DNA from: Pithys albifrons albifrons
Lineage: Eukaryota; Chordata; Aves; Passeriformes; Thamnophilidae
Reading direction: 5' to 3'
Length of the DNA stretch: 64,000 bases
Assembly: GCF_047495875.1 (NCBI RefSeq)
Contig: NC_092471.1
Coordinates: forward strand, 7,585,001 to 7,649,000
In this document: positions 1-13,964 of the stretch, one piece after another
Layout: each line of letters begins with the position of its first letter
Position numbering within the stretch: position 1 is the stretch's first letter
Notes under the pieces: generated by a model
Told to the model about the DNA's origin: nothing
What the model saw: only the letters and a program-made list of their open reading frames with translations
Databases searched by the model: none
Translations under genes and position numbers: made by a program

Positions 1-710
1 TGGATGCACACTAGTTTGTACCACTTGAATCTGCAGTCGTTCTTTTTAGGACCTTCAGACAAGCAAAACTTTTTCCAGCCATGGTTTATGTGAGGTGAAA
101 TGATTGCTTGTTTGTTGAGTGATGTCCTGTTGAGGTACTATCATTCTGTATAATGGTGCTTTTGCCTGTATTTAAAGAGGAAATCATGGGCAATCAAGTG
201 TTTTTTCCTTCATGATGATATTTTTGCAGAATTTATTTTTGTTTATGTCTCGCTAATAGCAAGACCTAAGGACTGCTGAGCCTGTGAGATCAAGGTAAAG
301 CTCTGTTCTGGACCACAACTGACGGATGAAGTCTAATGTGTTGTTTTTCTCAATGTAAGATCAAATAAATTGCTGGGAAAATAAGAGTGTATTTTTTCCC
401 CTAGTAATTCTTAATATAGTGACTATTAAGTTCCAATTCTAAGAACCAGAATGGAGTAAAACTAATGAGAGATTGTTTTTTTAGGCCTTGGAAATGGGGA
501 CCAGCTTCAGAAACGGTGAACAACCTGGTTGGAATACAAAGTGTCTGCCTCCCTCCCTATCATTTGACAAAAACTGCAACATTAGTTTTTATTGTGTGTG
601 GGAATTGACACCCTGTGGTCCTGCAGGTTGTGCACAGCAGTGGGGTGCCCTGGCTTTGAACTTTCTGCCTCTTCTGGAAAGAGTTGACTCCTTTGCGTGT
701 TTTTTTAAAA

Positions 711-754
711 ATTTGTTTGTTTTGCTTGTTTGTTTGGGTTGTTTTGTTTTGTTC
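711..754. repeat. Degenerate (TTTG)n tract
   Basis: TTTG and TTTTG units alternate here with a few interruptions inside a longer T/G-rich stretch. Its complement gives the Lys/Gln/Asn-rich chance frame seen on the minus strand. Confidence 0.85.
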
Positions 755-3301
755 TTTTCTTCCTTCACTCCTGTTTTTTTTATATATCCATCCTGGCCCA
801 GACACCAAGGCAGAGATTTTGAAGCTGATGTTATTCTGAGAAGCCTTGATATGCAGAATTGCCATTCTTGTTGGTGGGGAAGATAAACATTTAATTGAAC
901 AATTTCTGACTACTTCTGCTTATAAAAAAGCTTGTGGCTAAAAATTGTTTGCAATCCCACTGAAGAAGAGGAATTCCTAGCTGGAATGATTGAGGAGCTC
1001 ACTTTAATTATCTTATATAAAGTGTTTTGGACTTGGAAGGCCCATTCATTAGGCTTTGAACATTGTTTGCTTTTGTTATCTTTAAAATTAGTCTGAAAGT
1101 CTGTAGAAGAACACTTTTTAAAGTAGGTAGATCTTTTAATTGCTTCTTGCTTAAGAGTATTTTGATGGCTGCAGTGCCAGAGGCTTTTCCAGCTGTAGAA
1201 ATTGTGCTTGACCCAACTCAGTGGTCTGATTTGTTCTTGACACTGTAGGGGGACAGGCTTCTATCTCAAGGCATTTCTGAAGGAGCTGGTGCTGAGGTGG
1301 GTGTCCCAAATCAAACCCCATGTGCTGTTTGAGTCCTCCTACACTGCCAGGGTATATGCTGGGACTGGTGGCTGCAGGTCAGGAATACTGGAGTGGTCAG
1401 GGACGAGGAGCTCATGGTCCTCAAGCACCTCCTGCAAGTCCTGCTGGAACCAGGGGACAAATGCCCTGTGGCTTTGGGAATTGGGAGTGCACTCTGAGGT
1501 GTGCTCTGACAGGGCAGAGAGGTCTCTGTGTGTCTTGCACTGGGTCAGACCCCAGCACCGTCTGGGGACCCTGTGCAGAGGACAGATAATTGCAACACTC
1601 TGGAGAGTGGGGAAGTGTGTTGGTATGGAAACACAGCTGAACTACTCATATTAAAAACACAAATGTGAAATCCTTCAGAGTTGATTTTAATATTTTTAGC
1701 TTGGCATCTAAAGGGACTGCTAGTCTGACAAACAGAATCTCACCCAGATGTTATTATTTTGCACCAAATTTAATTTCTTCCTGCTGAAGCTAGAGCAGCA
1801 TCTCTGCTGATAAAGATCAAGGGAAATTGTCTGGCATTTACAGGAAATCTCATGCAGGCCTATCTGTTACAATGTTCACTTAGCAAAGTTTATTAGATTA
1901 TTAGTTTTAGACCCTTGGGCTCCTTTTTTATTGCAGTCAAGAAGGAAAAATCCCAACCAAAAAAAATTCTCCCTTCACTAAATTTAAATGGTACAATTAG
2001 CTCCTGGTCTTATCTTGCAGGCACTTTTTAAAATGATGAAGATGATTTAAGTAGTGATTAAATCTTTTGGAAACTTGCTGCATTTGACAGTGTTAAAATG
2101 GATTGTGACTGCCTCAGCTGCAGTTAAATCTTAGTATAGGATTATTTTTCAGGCACTTTTTTTGCTTTTGTGCTGTGTATCCGTGCTGGTATCTGTCCTT
2201 GCTGCACCTCCCTGTTTGGGTTCTCAACCACCAGCTCCATGCCATGGAGCCAGGATGGACCCCATCACTTCAGAGCTGCCCATGTGTCTTTTGTCAAGTG
2301 ACATTTAGCACTGCTGTGGGGTTCTCATGTGAACTGACCAGTGAGTTAGTGCAGCTCACCTGCTGCAGAGAATGGTGAGGCCCTGCCTATGGTTGGCTTT
2401 CTCCCCTCTCTTTCTTCTGATCTTACATATTTGCTTTTTTGGTGGGGGAATCGTATTAAAAAAACAACAACAAAAAAAGGCCTCTGTGAATCCTATTGAC
2501 TTCCTAAATATTAAATCTGGATAACTCAACTTTGTGAAAGGTAAACTTGAGCTGGAAAATGCCAGTGTGGTGGTTCTTTGTCTCCTTCCCCTCACTAAAG
2601 AACTCTGTTCCCTGGGGTTGGGTTGTGTTTGTCAGTCTGATTCATCCTGCTTCCCAAGTTTGGAAATTTGTTTTTGAGTGGTCACTTAATTTCTTGTCCT
2701 GCATATTGACCATACTGGTCTGTGAATAACAGAAAACTAAAGCTTCAGCAGCTGCTGGAATGCAGCTTTTGTGGTACGTTCCTCCCAATTCTTTGTCCAA
2801 GGGAAAAGGTTCTTTAAAAGGGGGAAAGGCTGCAACACGATTAAGCACAGAAGGGCTTCCAAGGGAAGAGGAACATCTGCACTCATTGCTTTGTGTTGGA
2901 CTTGCTGGTAATCTTCCCCCTCTATCAAGTGAGAAGCACAGGAACAGGAGGTCTGACTGCTGGGCTGTGTCTGCAGCAGTGCAGTGAGCTCCTGGGGAGA
3001 GTTGCTTTCAGTGTTTTGAGTCATTGCTCTGATAAGCAAACAGCAGGATCTTGTATTGTCTTTCTGCTGCCTCTTCTGTTGATGCCAGTCCAGTCCTGGA
3101 GATGCCTTCCTGTGTGGTGCAAACACTGGGCTGTTAGAGCATATTGGTGGCTGCTCTGTGATCCCCTGGCAGTGGCATAAATCGTGAGATACACAACGTG
3201 CCTGTTTGTGACCCTCAATCAAGCTGCCCCAATGCTTGTGTGGGTGCATGGCTTGCTTCTACCTGCTTCCCAAATAGCTCCTGTGGGGCTGCAGAGCTGC
3301 T

Positions 3302-3330
3302 GGGACTTTGGGAAGGTGGGGAACAGTGGG
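3302..3330 (+). other. Potential G-quadruplex motif
   Basis: Four G-runs (3302-3304, 3310-3312, 3318-3321, 3328-3330) with loops of 5, 5 and 6 bases satisfy the usual G3+N1-7 rule on the strand that would be transcribed into glypican pre-mRNA. Confidence 0.75.
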
Positions 3331-5088
3331 AAGGTAGGAATGCAGTTACCCAAACTGGAAAATAGACTGGGATGCTGCAGATGAGTCCCCCTGGGTGAAG
3401 GTCCCTAGGCTTAAATGAAAGCCTGGTCTGTTCTCCCTCAAAGGCAATGGCATTTTGCTTTCTGCAGATGGCAGATGAAAGATAACAGAAACTGTTGGGG
3501 GGAACCTGCAGTGGCTGTGGAGATTTGAGGGACCTTTGGGATGCGTTTCAGAGTAGTTTCTAGGAAGATCACAATAAATCAATACCAACAAACCTGTCTG
3601 TGTGTTTATGGTATTCTCTTATTTGTGGGAGAATCCTGTTCCTTGTCCTGTCTGGAGCTGAGCCCTGGGTCATTCTGTCAGAGCAGATGGTGTGGGAAGG
3701 ATATGGATTCATCTCCCCTTGTGTGCTGCAGTTGGATGAAGGCAGAGCTGTAACTTGCAGTCCTACCAGGCAGCTCTGGAGGCTGTAAATCCTCCATTAG
3801 GCATAAATGCAGCCATTTTGGTTATTTATAGTTATTTACACTATCCATTCATATCTGTCAGGATTGAAGGCAGTTTTGACATTGCAAGCTTCTATCAGGT
3901 TATCTTTAATCAGTTTAGAGGCACCTAAGCCACAAATATATCAAATAGCCAATCCTAATGTTTGAGTCCTCTAAAGTATGACTGAATTATTTATTTTGTT
4001 ATGATGAAAATGTCTCTGCTTTATTGGGTTTTCTTTGAAGAACTTGATTCTGCTTGAAGTCTGGAAGATAAAAGATTAGCAATTGTCTCTCCAAGTTTCT
4101 TATTCCAAATCCTTCAAGGCTTTTCATTTTTCAGGAGTGGCTGTTACCACTTTAGAGTCAAGGTGAGGGAGCTGAGATTTCTTTTATTCTATTAAAGAGA
4201 TTTAATTATATAAAGAATTTTGCCTTTACTAATTATGCCTTGCACAGGTAAATCCAAGATGCACGTGGCAATTAGGTGAGAAGAGATGGGGGCTTTGTGG
4301 TGGGAGCTCTTGCACATTAATCACTGAGAAGGGTCTATTGATACTGGTGCAGCCCAGCAGAGCTCAGGTCTTGTCTTTTGGGACAGTTTAGTGCTCCAGC
4401 ATCTTTAAGCCAATTAAGTTTGATAATTCAGGAGGGTATTTCAGGTGTTGGCAGTAGGAAGAGCCTTGGATGGATTTCAGCACTGCATTGTTCTGCAGAC
4501 TATTATCCTTACAGTGTGGGGAGAGAGGAGGTGAGATGGGGTGGGAGGGAAAAGTCTCTAGCTTGGGAAGTTCTTGGAGTTGAACCAGCCCTGCAGAGGG
4601 GAGAGTTGCCCTGGGGACCAACAGGTCACAGCTGTGATGTGTGCATGGGCTTAGGTGTCTAATCAGTGTTCAGGGCTGCATGGCCTTTCTAAACAGGAGG
4701 AATGTGATTGTGATTAACTAAATAAATGTATAAAATGATTCCTAGCAGTGCTCAAAAACCTCATGAGTGGAGTGGTCAGTTTAGTAGCTGCAGGTGAAAA
4801 GTGCAAGTGGAAATGCGAACTCCTGCTTGTGGGCTTGTAAAATGCTAAGCTGACATTTTAGAGTGGACTCAAAGAATGAGTCCATTTTTTGGAAAATAGT
4901 ATTAAAGCTCTTATTAGACTTTACTAGTAAATAAGCACCACAAACAGATCTCTGTATCATCTTATAATTCCTGTTCCTAATTAGTCCCCTGCTAACTGAA
5001 GTCTTGCTGTTCCTTCTGTGATGCACCTATCTCCACTGAGGCACTGCTCTCCCAAAGCTTCTTGTTTTGTTGTTGCTTTAATTTTTTA

Positions 5089-5103
5089 ATTATTATTATT
5101 ATT
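5089..5103. repeat. (ATT)5 microsatellite
   Basis: Five perfect ATT units within an AT-rich stretch; potentially length-polymorphic but short. Confidence 0.85.
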
Positions 5104-8100
5104 AATATGTATTTTAAATAGGAATTCTCTTGCTGGGTCAATTCAGGCTGGTATTCTGCCTTTGGTCCTGCTTCCTGCCAGATGCTTTGGATGCACAGTT
5201 TTGTAGTGAAAAACTGTGGTGATACATTTTCCAGGTTGATAACGATGTGCTAAACCGATGATTACAGGTAGGTGGAAAGAGCTGTCTGCATAATGAGAGA
5301 TCTCTGATTGTCAGGATTGGTCTAGGGAGGTAATGTTTCCTTTCAAATAACCAGAACTTATTGTTCATAAATCACAGTTAATCTGTTTATTACACCAGCA
5401 TATGAAGCTGGAAGTCTGGAGTGTGCCATAATGCTTAGCTTTAGGAGCAGAGCTGTAATAGTAGCAGCAATTTCAAATGATTTGAAATTGGGGGATCAGC
5501 AAAATGCAGGAGTTTGTGGAGGCTCTGGGCATTAAAAATGACTGCTGAGGATTGATGAGTTTCTTTAACAAATTGTAAAATCCATCATGCAGGAGTTAGG
5601 GCATGAAACTGCCCTCCTGAGCCACATAAACCATGGCTTTGGAAGTATTGCATGACAGTGCATGCTACCGGGAAGGGATATTTTGAAATATGTTTAGTTT
5701 TGCTTTTGTTTCCTCCTCTCTGCCTGAAGTTGCAATGCCAGCACAGTGCTGGCATGTGGTTCACCAAGCTCTGGGTGCTGGATGGGGCTGCTCCCCCGAG
5801 GAGCCTCTTGGTACTCCTTGTGCTGCTAAGCCCAGACATGGTGCTCCTTCTCCCCTGCTTCAGTCAGTACCAGAGTTTTCCCATTTCAATTGATCTTCCA
5901 ACATCCTGGTGCATCTTGCACAGCTCTTAGAGGGCTTGGCCGGTGTCTCTGGGGTCCTTCCTTGCAGGAGGGAGCCTGTTGGCTTTTGCTGCTGTTTCCC
6001 TGCATCCTTACTTGCAATACAATCCCACCCACATCAATGGCCTCATGCTCCCACCTGCATTTCCATGCAGAGAGGCCCCTGTGGGATCCCCATGGTGAGT
6101 ATCCCATCAGTTGTCTGCTGTAGGAAAATTCTGCATTATGCTCTTTGCAGAGGGATAGCAGCAACTCTCTGGCATGCCCATGGAGGAGTAAAGTGTGTGG
6201 TAGGAGATGTCTCTGTCCCCCCAGCCTCTGCCTTGGGGATTTTATGGCTTGAAGGGTGCAGCTGTGAGGAGGGAGCTGTGTGTGTCTGAGATCCCTCCCT
6301 GTGTCCTGCCTTTGTTTCTCCCCTGCAATTAAATACCACTGATGTCCTCCTCATCAGTGAAATGAGGCTTGGAGGTTAATAAGGGGCTTTCTGTAGTGTG
6401 CTGCTTCAGCAGTTTTTAAGCACTGCACTTGGTGTCTGGGCTTAGTTCAAAGTGTGCAGAGGAATTTCTGGATACTTGTGCCTTCTGCTGCCAGGGTACT
6501 GTTCCCTGCCAGCTCTGATACTGCTTTTCTGCTGTGAGAGGGGATTGTGCTTTCCTGCTTCTGAGGGGCAAGAGAGGCACTTTGGGGCTGCTCCCTGGGC
6601 AGGGCTGTGGAAGATGCTGCACCTCCGCAGGGGATGTGGACCTTTTTTAGATGGAGAAGTGTCTGGACTGGGCATCTGCAGGGGCATTGTGGCCTTGCTG
6701 GGATGCCTGTGGCATCTCCCTCAGCTCCTCCACATCTGGGTGGTGGAGATGCCTCTGTCCTGTCTGCTCTGAGCCATGCTGGGAAAACACGATCCTCTGC
6801 CTGCGTTCCCTGTCAGAGTGTGAGTTGTGAGATAACCAGGGAATGAGGGCTCCTGTGTTTCTTCAAGTCTCCTGCTTCCACAAGTGGACTGTTTTCTGTA
6901 ATTACCTTTAGAGCTGTAAGTTATCATCTTTTGATAGTTCAAATACTAACATTCTTTAAATGCCTCCTAATGCTATAAAGCAGTCAAGTGACATCTTTTT
7001 AGCTTGCAGTAAGGTGATATAAATGTCATGTTACCCTTGAATGTAGTATTTATAGAACTGCTTGATGCCATTGAATTTTAGTGTTTTCTCCTTTGTAGTT
7101 CCAGTACAGAAATGGGCATGGCAGCACCTTCCATCTCTTGTCCTGAAAGGATATATAGGGGCATTCTCATCGTGAGAAGTGCTTAAAATGCAAACAAGAC
7201 CTAGTTTGCATTTGCTGGGGAGGAAAGAGGGAAGAAAGCCAGCACCAAGCAATAAAGACAGGGGCTGTCTCTGTAACGAAAACATTTTGCTAGATTGTCA
7301 TCTGCTTCGCTTTTAAAGCAGCAATAAGATATAGTGATAAAATGGCCAATGGCGCATTTCATCTGAGGGAAATGAACTCTTGCTGAGCCAATTAAACTGT
7401 CAATACACTGGTTTCACGTTCCCTTGAGCAGACTGGGTCACCTCAGGTGTGTTACTCACTCTGACTTCACCACTGATGTGAAATCAATTTTAGCAATTTA
7501 TAATCTTTCATTCTACTATGAAAGTATATTAATCTGTGAAAAACACCACTCAAACAGTGAGGGCAGATGAGAGCTTTCCTCACAACTGTGTATAGCTGGC
7601 AGTGCCTCTTGGATTATCTGGTGTGTAGGAGCTCGTGTAACTTTTGGACACGCTGGAGGCACTGACAATCCAGTTTTCAAGTTTTGGACTTTATCCCTAT
7701 AATGTTAAAAAAAATCATAGTAGCGCCTTGGTCTAATTTTTCATTACTCAACTGCAGTAGTTTGAAACTGGCTTTCTTCCCTCAGCCCAGAAGAGACATG
7801 GCTTTCTGGAGTTTCTTTTGATATCAAAGAAATGAGCGTGGCAGACTTGTGGTATGTACTGCTCATTAGAAAGTGAAGCAGATACATCTGACATGGATAG
7901 TGCAGAGATGCTGAGGGATGTGGGATCTTCCTTGTGTTTTGTTTCTGTGGCAACAGTATCTAAATGTTTGGGTTTAGAGTTTTCTCTTGCTGCTGTGAAG
8001 GGGATGCAGGTCTGGTTCAGACTGATGTGCCTAGGGGAGATGTTACCTGGAAAACCCCTTTCTTCCAGGAACACTGGGATGCTGTCCCTGGTGCTTTGTC

Positions 8101-8123
8101 TACTTGCAGCCCTCAGGTGTCAT

Positions 8124-8282
8124 AAGAATCATAGAATCATTTAGGTTGGAAAAGATCTTTAAGTTCATTGAGTACACCCATTACCCTAGCACTGCCGAGC
8201 CTACTACTAAACCATGTCCCCAAGTGCCACTTCTACATGTTTTTGAACATTTCTGGGGATTCCAATGGATGGTGGTTCCTAT
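8124..8282 (-). mobile_element. CR1 LINE, 5'-truncated 3' end
   Basis: The + strand opens with AATCATAGAATCATTTAGG and continues GTTGGAAAAGATCTTTAAG, which is the reverse complement of the CR1 3' terminus with its ATTCTATGATT 8-mers. The following text about an ACTAAACCATGTCCCCAAGTG block and TTTTGAACATTTC also follows the CR1 3' untranslated region and end of ORF2. The copy is therefore inserted on the minus strand, antisense to the glypican gene. Similarity fades around 8260-8282, where a short insertion or divergence is seen. CR1 elements copy themselves by target-primed reverse transcription and are usually truncated at the 5' end, as here. It is too diverged and short to code for anything. 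Confidence 0.93.
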
Positions 8283-11200
8283 GGGTGTATGAGAAGCTTT
8301 GCTTTTGAAATTAAAGCTCTTGCACATTGGCTGCAGAAGAATATGACCCAAGTGCATCTTGGAGACAGTTCACAATAAGCAATTGGAAAAAGCTCTAATT
8401 TATTGATGTTTGGGAAGAGATGGCATTTGCCTCACTACTGCCCAGGGTGGGCAGTGCTCTCATCAGCTGAGAACAGCAATACAATAGTTGCTGTCTGATT
8501 CTGCTACTTTCATTGTGGTGGGCTTTTTTTAAAGTCACTAAGATGATTAAACCCTCTTGCTTTCTGATAAACATAGGTCTAATGAGTTTTTTCTTTTCAC
8601 AAAGGGAAGATAGTTTTGCTCTTAATCTTGATCCAAGTCTTATGACTGCAGCTCATCACTGCTTCTGTGCAACCTTTGCTGCTGCTGGTGTGTAGGAAAG
8701 GGCTGGAGTCAAAATCTATTCCCATTGGCCCACCATGAATTAAGGAGTTGGTTGCAGCACACCTGGGAATGCTTTCAACTCTGCTTTGTGTTGTAGATTA
8801 GTTCGAAACTGCTACAAAATAGAAATTAGCGACCAACATGATGAGATTACTTTTTTCCCTCACTCTGTTTTAGTGCCCGGATGTGATGTTGGCAGGATGG
8901 TGCTACCTTGGCATTCTTAGTAAAAGGCAAAGGAAAATGGTGTATTTATGCAATGAGCTCAATAACTTTAGACACTGGGTTTAGCAGTGTTAGGTTCAAT
9001 CTGTAATTGCTGCCCTGTGCACAGCAGTTGGACTTCTCTGGGTGTTTTTGGTGGGTGCTGGATTGAGCCCATTTGTCCCATGTCACACTGGTGGGTCAGA
9101 GATAGCCACATGGGTCTCCATGTGGCAGCCAGTGCTGCACAGGAGACGAGAGAATTCTGATGTGTGACAGTAAATCCATTTCCATGAAGTATTGCATCTA
9201 GGAATTAATGCATCTTCTATGATAGAGTAAATGTAGGAAGTGTGCATATTTAATGTGCTAATATTAAAAAAAAAAACCCCAAAGCTTAATTGGAAAAAAA
9301 TCATCTGAATATGCTCTTGGGGAAAAAAACATCACATAAACCTGTTAGTTAGAAAGTGAAGATTAAAAAACCCAACCCTCTGAGACAAGGGAAAACAAAG
9401 AGTAGTGCAGATCAATTGGAAATGAATTCTGTTGCTGATTAGCTCTTCCCAAATTTGTCATCTTCAAGTCAGAGAGTCTATGATTGAATGTCATGAAGAA
9501 GCAATTTTAAAAGCAGTAGAGGAGAGAAAGGCTGCCTGTAGAATTACAGCTCACAGCTTTGGAATTCAGTCTTTTTGAAGGAAATTGGTGACTAACAGAT
9601 TGCAGTAATGAAGTATATTTGTATTGGTCAAATTCCTATTATGATCACAGTAAAAAATGAGGTTCCTGTTTTTAGGGAAAGGAAATTAAATAGGCCTAGT
9701 AATCCATGTAAGGAGATTGGCTTACACTAAAAGGAGGAAAGAATGCAAAGGCTAATCAGATCAATGCATAATCTCAAATCTATCTCATTAAAAAAATAAA
9801 ATCAAATTGCTACTGAATTTTCAAGGCGTTATATTGAAATGACACACATGCTTTTACTGCCTTTTAATTACGAAATTATTTCAGTCTGCCTGAGTCTCCA
9901 ATGTAAGTGAGCTATCAACTGTTCTTAAATATTGGCTCATAAATTCAAAATAGTTCTTCAAATGGAAGAAAATAATATCCCTGGTCTGTCAGCTGAGAAT
10001 GCCAGCCAAGATCATGGCAGGGTGAGAGCTACCATTTGTACCAGGGAAATCTGCACTGGCTGATTTAGGTGCAGATCTTCCCTCTGGACAAGGCTTTTAA
10101 GGTTGTTTTTTATGCTGTCATTTGTCAGGGGAGTGCTCAGTCTCTGATGTCCGGCTGCACACCCGAGACTGACCTTCTTATGAGACCTTTGGGAATTATT
10201 ATGTACTTAGTGAGATCTGGATGGAGGCCTCTGAGATGGCCTGAGAGGGATTTTCATGTGTGATGTTAAGGCATTGTCCCCCTCAGCTGGGTGGAAGTGG
10301 CACTGGGATACACAGCTGGTGGGTGGTTCTGCAGCTAAGCCTCCTCTGTGTAGATAAGACATTAAAAAAAACAAACCAGAGTGTTTTCTAAAGAGAAAAA
10401 TGACCAGAAGAATGCTGAATCTCTTGCACAGCATTTCTGCTCACAGCAAACACTTCAGTCATAAGGAGTTTGCCTCTGCTGTTGGTATGTCAGTAAGAAA
10501 CATTGAAAACATGGACCTTTTTTTGGCTGAGTAAATAGCAAGAGCCCAGGAGTGGATGGTGGTCTTTTGTTCAGCCTCTTGTGGAGGGCAGGGTGATGAC
10601 TGGGGCTCCTCCTTGTCTTTGCAAAGAGCCATGTGTGCTAGTTGGAGGAGGAGGATGGTGTTTGGCCATGAGACCGTGCAGGGGCAGCTCTCCCATGTAG
10701 GGCACCACAGCCAGACCTGCCAAAGCACTGACATGGATCCGTGGGAGCAGCATGTGGGAGGCTGACCCATGGCTGTCCCAGGGTTAGGCAGTTGAGCTGG
10801 TTTTAGCTGAGATTAGGGGGAAGGATGGTTACTCTTGCCTGTGATCCTGCAGGAGGATGATGTGGCTGCTTGGGGAGCTGTGTGCTGGTCTTTACCCTCT
10901 GTATAAATGGGGAACAAGAGGAGGAGGATGCCTGTGGGCTAAACATTGAGAGGCTCTGCAGGTGCCTAAAGGAACAGCCTAGTGCCACTCCTGGCTTGCT
11001 GTAGGTCACATCTGCTCAGCTGTGCTGGGTTCCTATGGCAGCTCCCCACTGAGGGTGGGACCCGAGATGGGGCTGAGATGCTTCTGTTGGCTGGCACGGG
11101 GAGGAAACCACACATTGCAGGGACCAGGAGGTCACACGCCTCCTGCAACCTGTGTGAGCTGCAGCACTGTACTAAATGAAGAGTGCCTGCTTTTAGAGGG

Positions 11201-13782
11201 GTAGCCTTGAAAAGGGGGAAAGATCTGCCTTGAAGAGCACTTGTGCTCATGGAGCCTTCACTGTCCTTGAGCTTTGTGATTTCTGGAGAAAGATTAAAGG
11301 TATGTTTCCATTCTGAATAACTCTTCTGTGTTTGCTGAGAGATGGTACTTGTGTGTTGGTATTTGCAGCAGCTTCAAAACTGAAGGTGATAAGCTGCTTT
11401 CCCTCCTCTCTTCCTTTGTTTGTAGACTGTTTGGATAACGGTTTGGAAATGATATTAGTAACCCTGCACATCACATTTTACTACCAGTGAGGAGTAAACA
11501 GTGCATTTGACATTAGAGGAAATGGTTCATTTTCTAAGGGATGTGGTTCAGAATCTACTTCTTGAACTAATGGAGAGTATAATGTTATTTTTTACTAGGT
11601 TGCATAGATTTTTACCTTGAAGATGCTCCATAAAGTGCACTGCACTACTACTGTTAAATAAAAGCAAATGCTTCACATCAAATGGGAAGGCAGAGTTTGA
11701 ACTGGAGAGAGCTTGCAACCCATTTCTTTGTCTAACTTGTGATGCTTCACTGTGATGTAAGCATGAAAAATAATTAAACTCACTAGTAAGTAAATATTTG
11801 GTCCTGAAATGGATCTCGAAGATAGAGGGCTGGGAGAAAGTGACCTCTTCATATGCACATTGATTCTCCTGGCCTTGTCTCACACCAATGGCTAGATCAC
11901 AAAATTGTGTTCAGAAAACTACATCGGAAGGACATTATTGAGGGTGAAAAGTTTATGAAGGTTATGAACAAACAGACAATCTCTGCAACCTCAATTTGGT
12001 TTCTTGTGTCCTGTGCATTAGAATACACCCTTTAATTATAGCATCATGTGTGTTTTTTCCACAAGCTTCTTCCCTTGTGTAAGGGCACTGAATGAATGTC
12101 CCTTAATGTGTCTTTTTGTTTCTTTGTTGTTTCATCTCTGTTTTTAATACTTTTAAATCACACTTAGACAGAACTCTTAAAAAATTTCTATTACATGTGA
12201 ATACTTTATTTTAATGCTTTTTCATGAAGTTCACTGCTGAGTAAGTACCATTTTTCTTTCACTGGTAGATAGAAAAACTGCAATTTGGAAGGAACCTTAA
12301 TTAAGACCTTTTAAGTTTGTGTTCACTTCAGTGTAGCAATAGATATTCAAGTTGTAGGTCTTGGGTTTGGCTACAGCCTCTTTGGTTGACGCTGACTTTG
12401 TGCACCCTACACCTTTCAGCTTCTGGGGCTGGCAAGGCAAGGAGCTGGAGGACCAGTGTCCAGCTTCCATGTATTTCCACTTTGTCTTCAAGTTAATTAA
12501 AAAAACAGGCAATAATGTACCAAACCCTGGGCTTTATTTTAAAAAGTAAGAGGTTTCAAGGTTGAAAAAATAAAAAAAAATTCAACTCTTATTCTCTCCC
12601 CCTTCCCTTAAAACACAAGTATGTTGGACCCTGGGTATGTTCCTGCAGATAGAGCAAAAAACCCACCAAACTTGATTGAACCCCCAAATTGTGACCAAAA
12701 AGTTCATGTTTATACAGACTTGAACAAAATCCTGTCAAAAGCTGAGTTCTGTTTCAAAGTCTGGGAAATGCTTTAGCTAATTAAAGAAAAGGTCAGCGGG
12801 TTTTTTGACTGTAGGCAAAAAAGAAAAGATACATCTTTTCTCTCTCCCTGTTCTCACAAGCAGTCAAACCTTTTTGGCTGAAATTAAAATTTGCCTGAGG
12901 CAGACAAAAGGCATGCAAAGTTGCAGTCCAGATGGCTGGAGCTTGGCAAAATTATAGGTAAGTAGGAATAGGGTCTAAAGATCAGAAGCATTAGGCAACT
13001 GTAATATGCAGGGCTACCAGCTCTGCCTGTAATCTGTTATAATGTTTAATCTAAATGTCTCTTGCAGAAAGCTCTTGTGCTGTTCTGAAGTGTGATCATT
13101 CATTCAGAGATTTGGAAGGGACTCAAAGCTATAGTTCAAGTGAGTTTGCTTGTGAAATGTGAGAGGGTTTTTTATCCTCTGTATATATGATGTTAGGAAT
13201 GTGTCACCTCCTCTCAGCTGGATCTGCTGTGGTCACACAGACCTTCTCAGGTGCCCATGTTGCTGTTTTATTCTTCCCATAATCAGTCTGTGTAACAGAT
13301 GAACAAAAGAAACCTTGGTCATAACAAATTTCCCATAAGTTTGAGTTTATTGCTTATGTGTTTATAATCAAAATTTCTGTTCCAATCCTATAAATGGCTG
13401 TGCCTCTTTTGTGTTTTTGTCTAAGTTGCTGCAGGAGTCACTGTGAGCAAATTAAGTAATGTGTAGATATTTTTTCATACAAGGCATTTCAATACCATTT
13501 TTAAAATTCTTTGCTTAGAGGCTGAGAAATGATCAGCTGTTCAAGGACTTGACTAAACATTATGAAAGTGCCAGTTCTTTAATGTGCTCAGAGGAGAGAC
13601 GGAACAAGAGAAGAAAGAAAAATTGCAAGAACTGAGCCTGTCTTGTATGACAGGAGCCCAAACTGAGCCTGGTGTCACCCTTTTGTGGGTAAAGCACTGC
13701 TCAATTCTGTCAGTAACATTGCTGATCATGGTTCATGGGGCAATGGAAGGCAGAAAGGCCACCAGCAGGCTGGAGCAAAACT
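8283..13782 (+). other. Upstream glypican intron, segment between CR1 copies
   Basis: I see no gene or repeat family here. The part 9260-9970 is AT-rich with several TAATC and TTAATTA-type homeodomain-like motifs. The part 10530-11180 is more GC-rich and has overlapping chance reading frames on both strands. Confidence 0.7.
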
Positions 13783-13964
13783 TCGTTTGGAACAGGCTGC
13801 CCAGCAGACTGAGTCACTATCCACAGAGGGGTTTAAAAAACATGTAGATGTGACACTGGAGGATATGGCTTAGTGGTGGACTTGGCAGTGCTGGTTTAAT
13901 AGATGGACTTGATGATCTATTTTAGTGGGGTTTTTCAACCTAAACAATTCTATGATTCTGTGAT
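13783..13964 (+). mobile_element. CR1 LINE, 5'-truncated 3' end
   Basis: The element runs from the block TTTGGAACAGGCTGCCCAGC through GGTTTAAAAAACATGTAGATG and GGCTTAGTGGTGGACTTGG to a terminal AACAATTCTATGATTCTGTG. These are the end of CR1 ORF2 (the HWNRLP...FKRHV...DMV tail) and the CR1 3' end in sense orientation. The coding part is decayed: the catalytic domains are absent and only about 30 codons of tail remain. The 5' boundary is uncertain; 13730-13782 may contain more diverged element but I could not match it. It lies in the glypican upstream intron, in the same direction as the gene. Confidence 0.93.

Larger units (their letters stand above)
1..8123 (+). other. Upstream glypican intron, first segment
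   Basis: No exon, RNA gene or recognisable transposon is seen. The stretch is AT-leaning with moderately GC-rich patches (about 1240-1600 and 5750-6830). It contains a TTTG-type run at 711-754, a G-quadruplex-type motif at 3302-3330 and five ATT units at 5089-5103. Assignment to the intron of the exon at 55190 is inferred from the absence of any other gene; a separate intergenic region cannot be excluded because the preceding exon is outside the window. Confidence 0.7.

Noticed and set aside
2737..3249. 170-codon minus-strand frame
   Set aside because: No recognisable protein; overlaps several + strand frames of similar quality.
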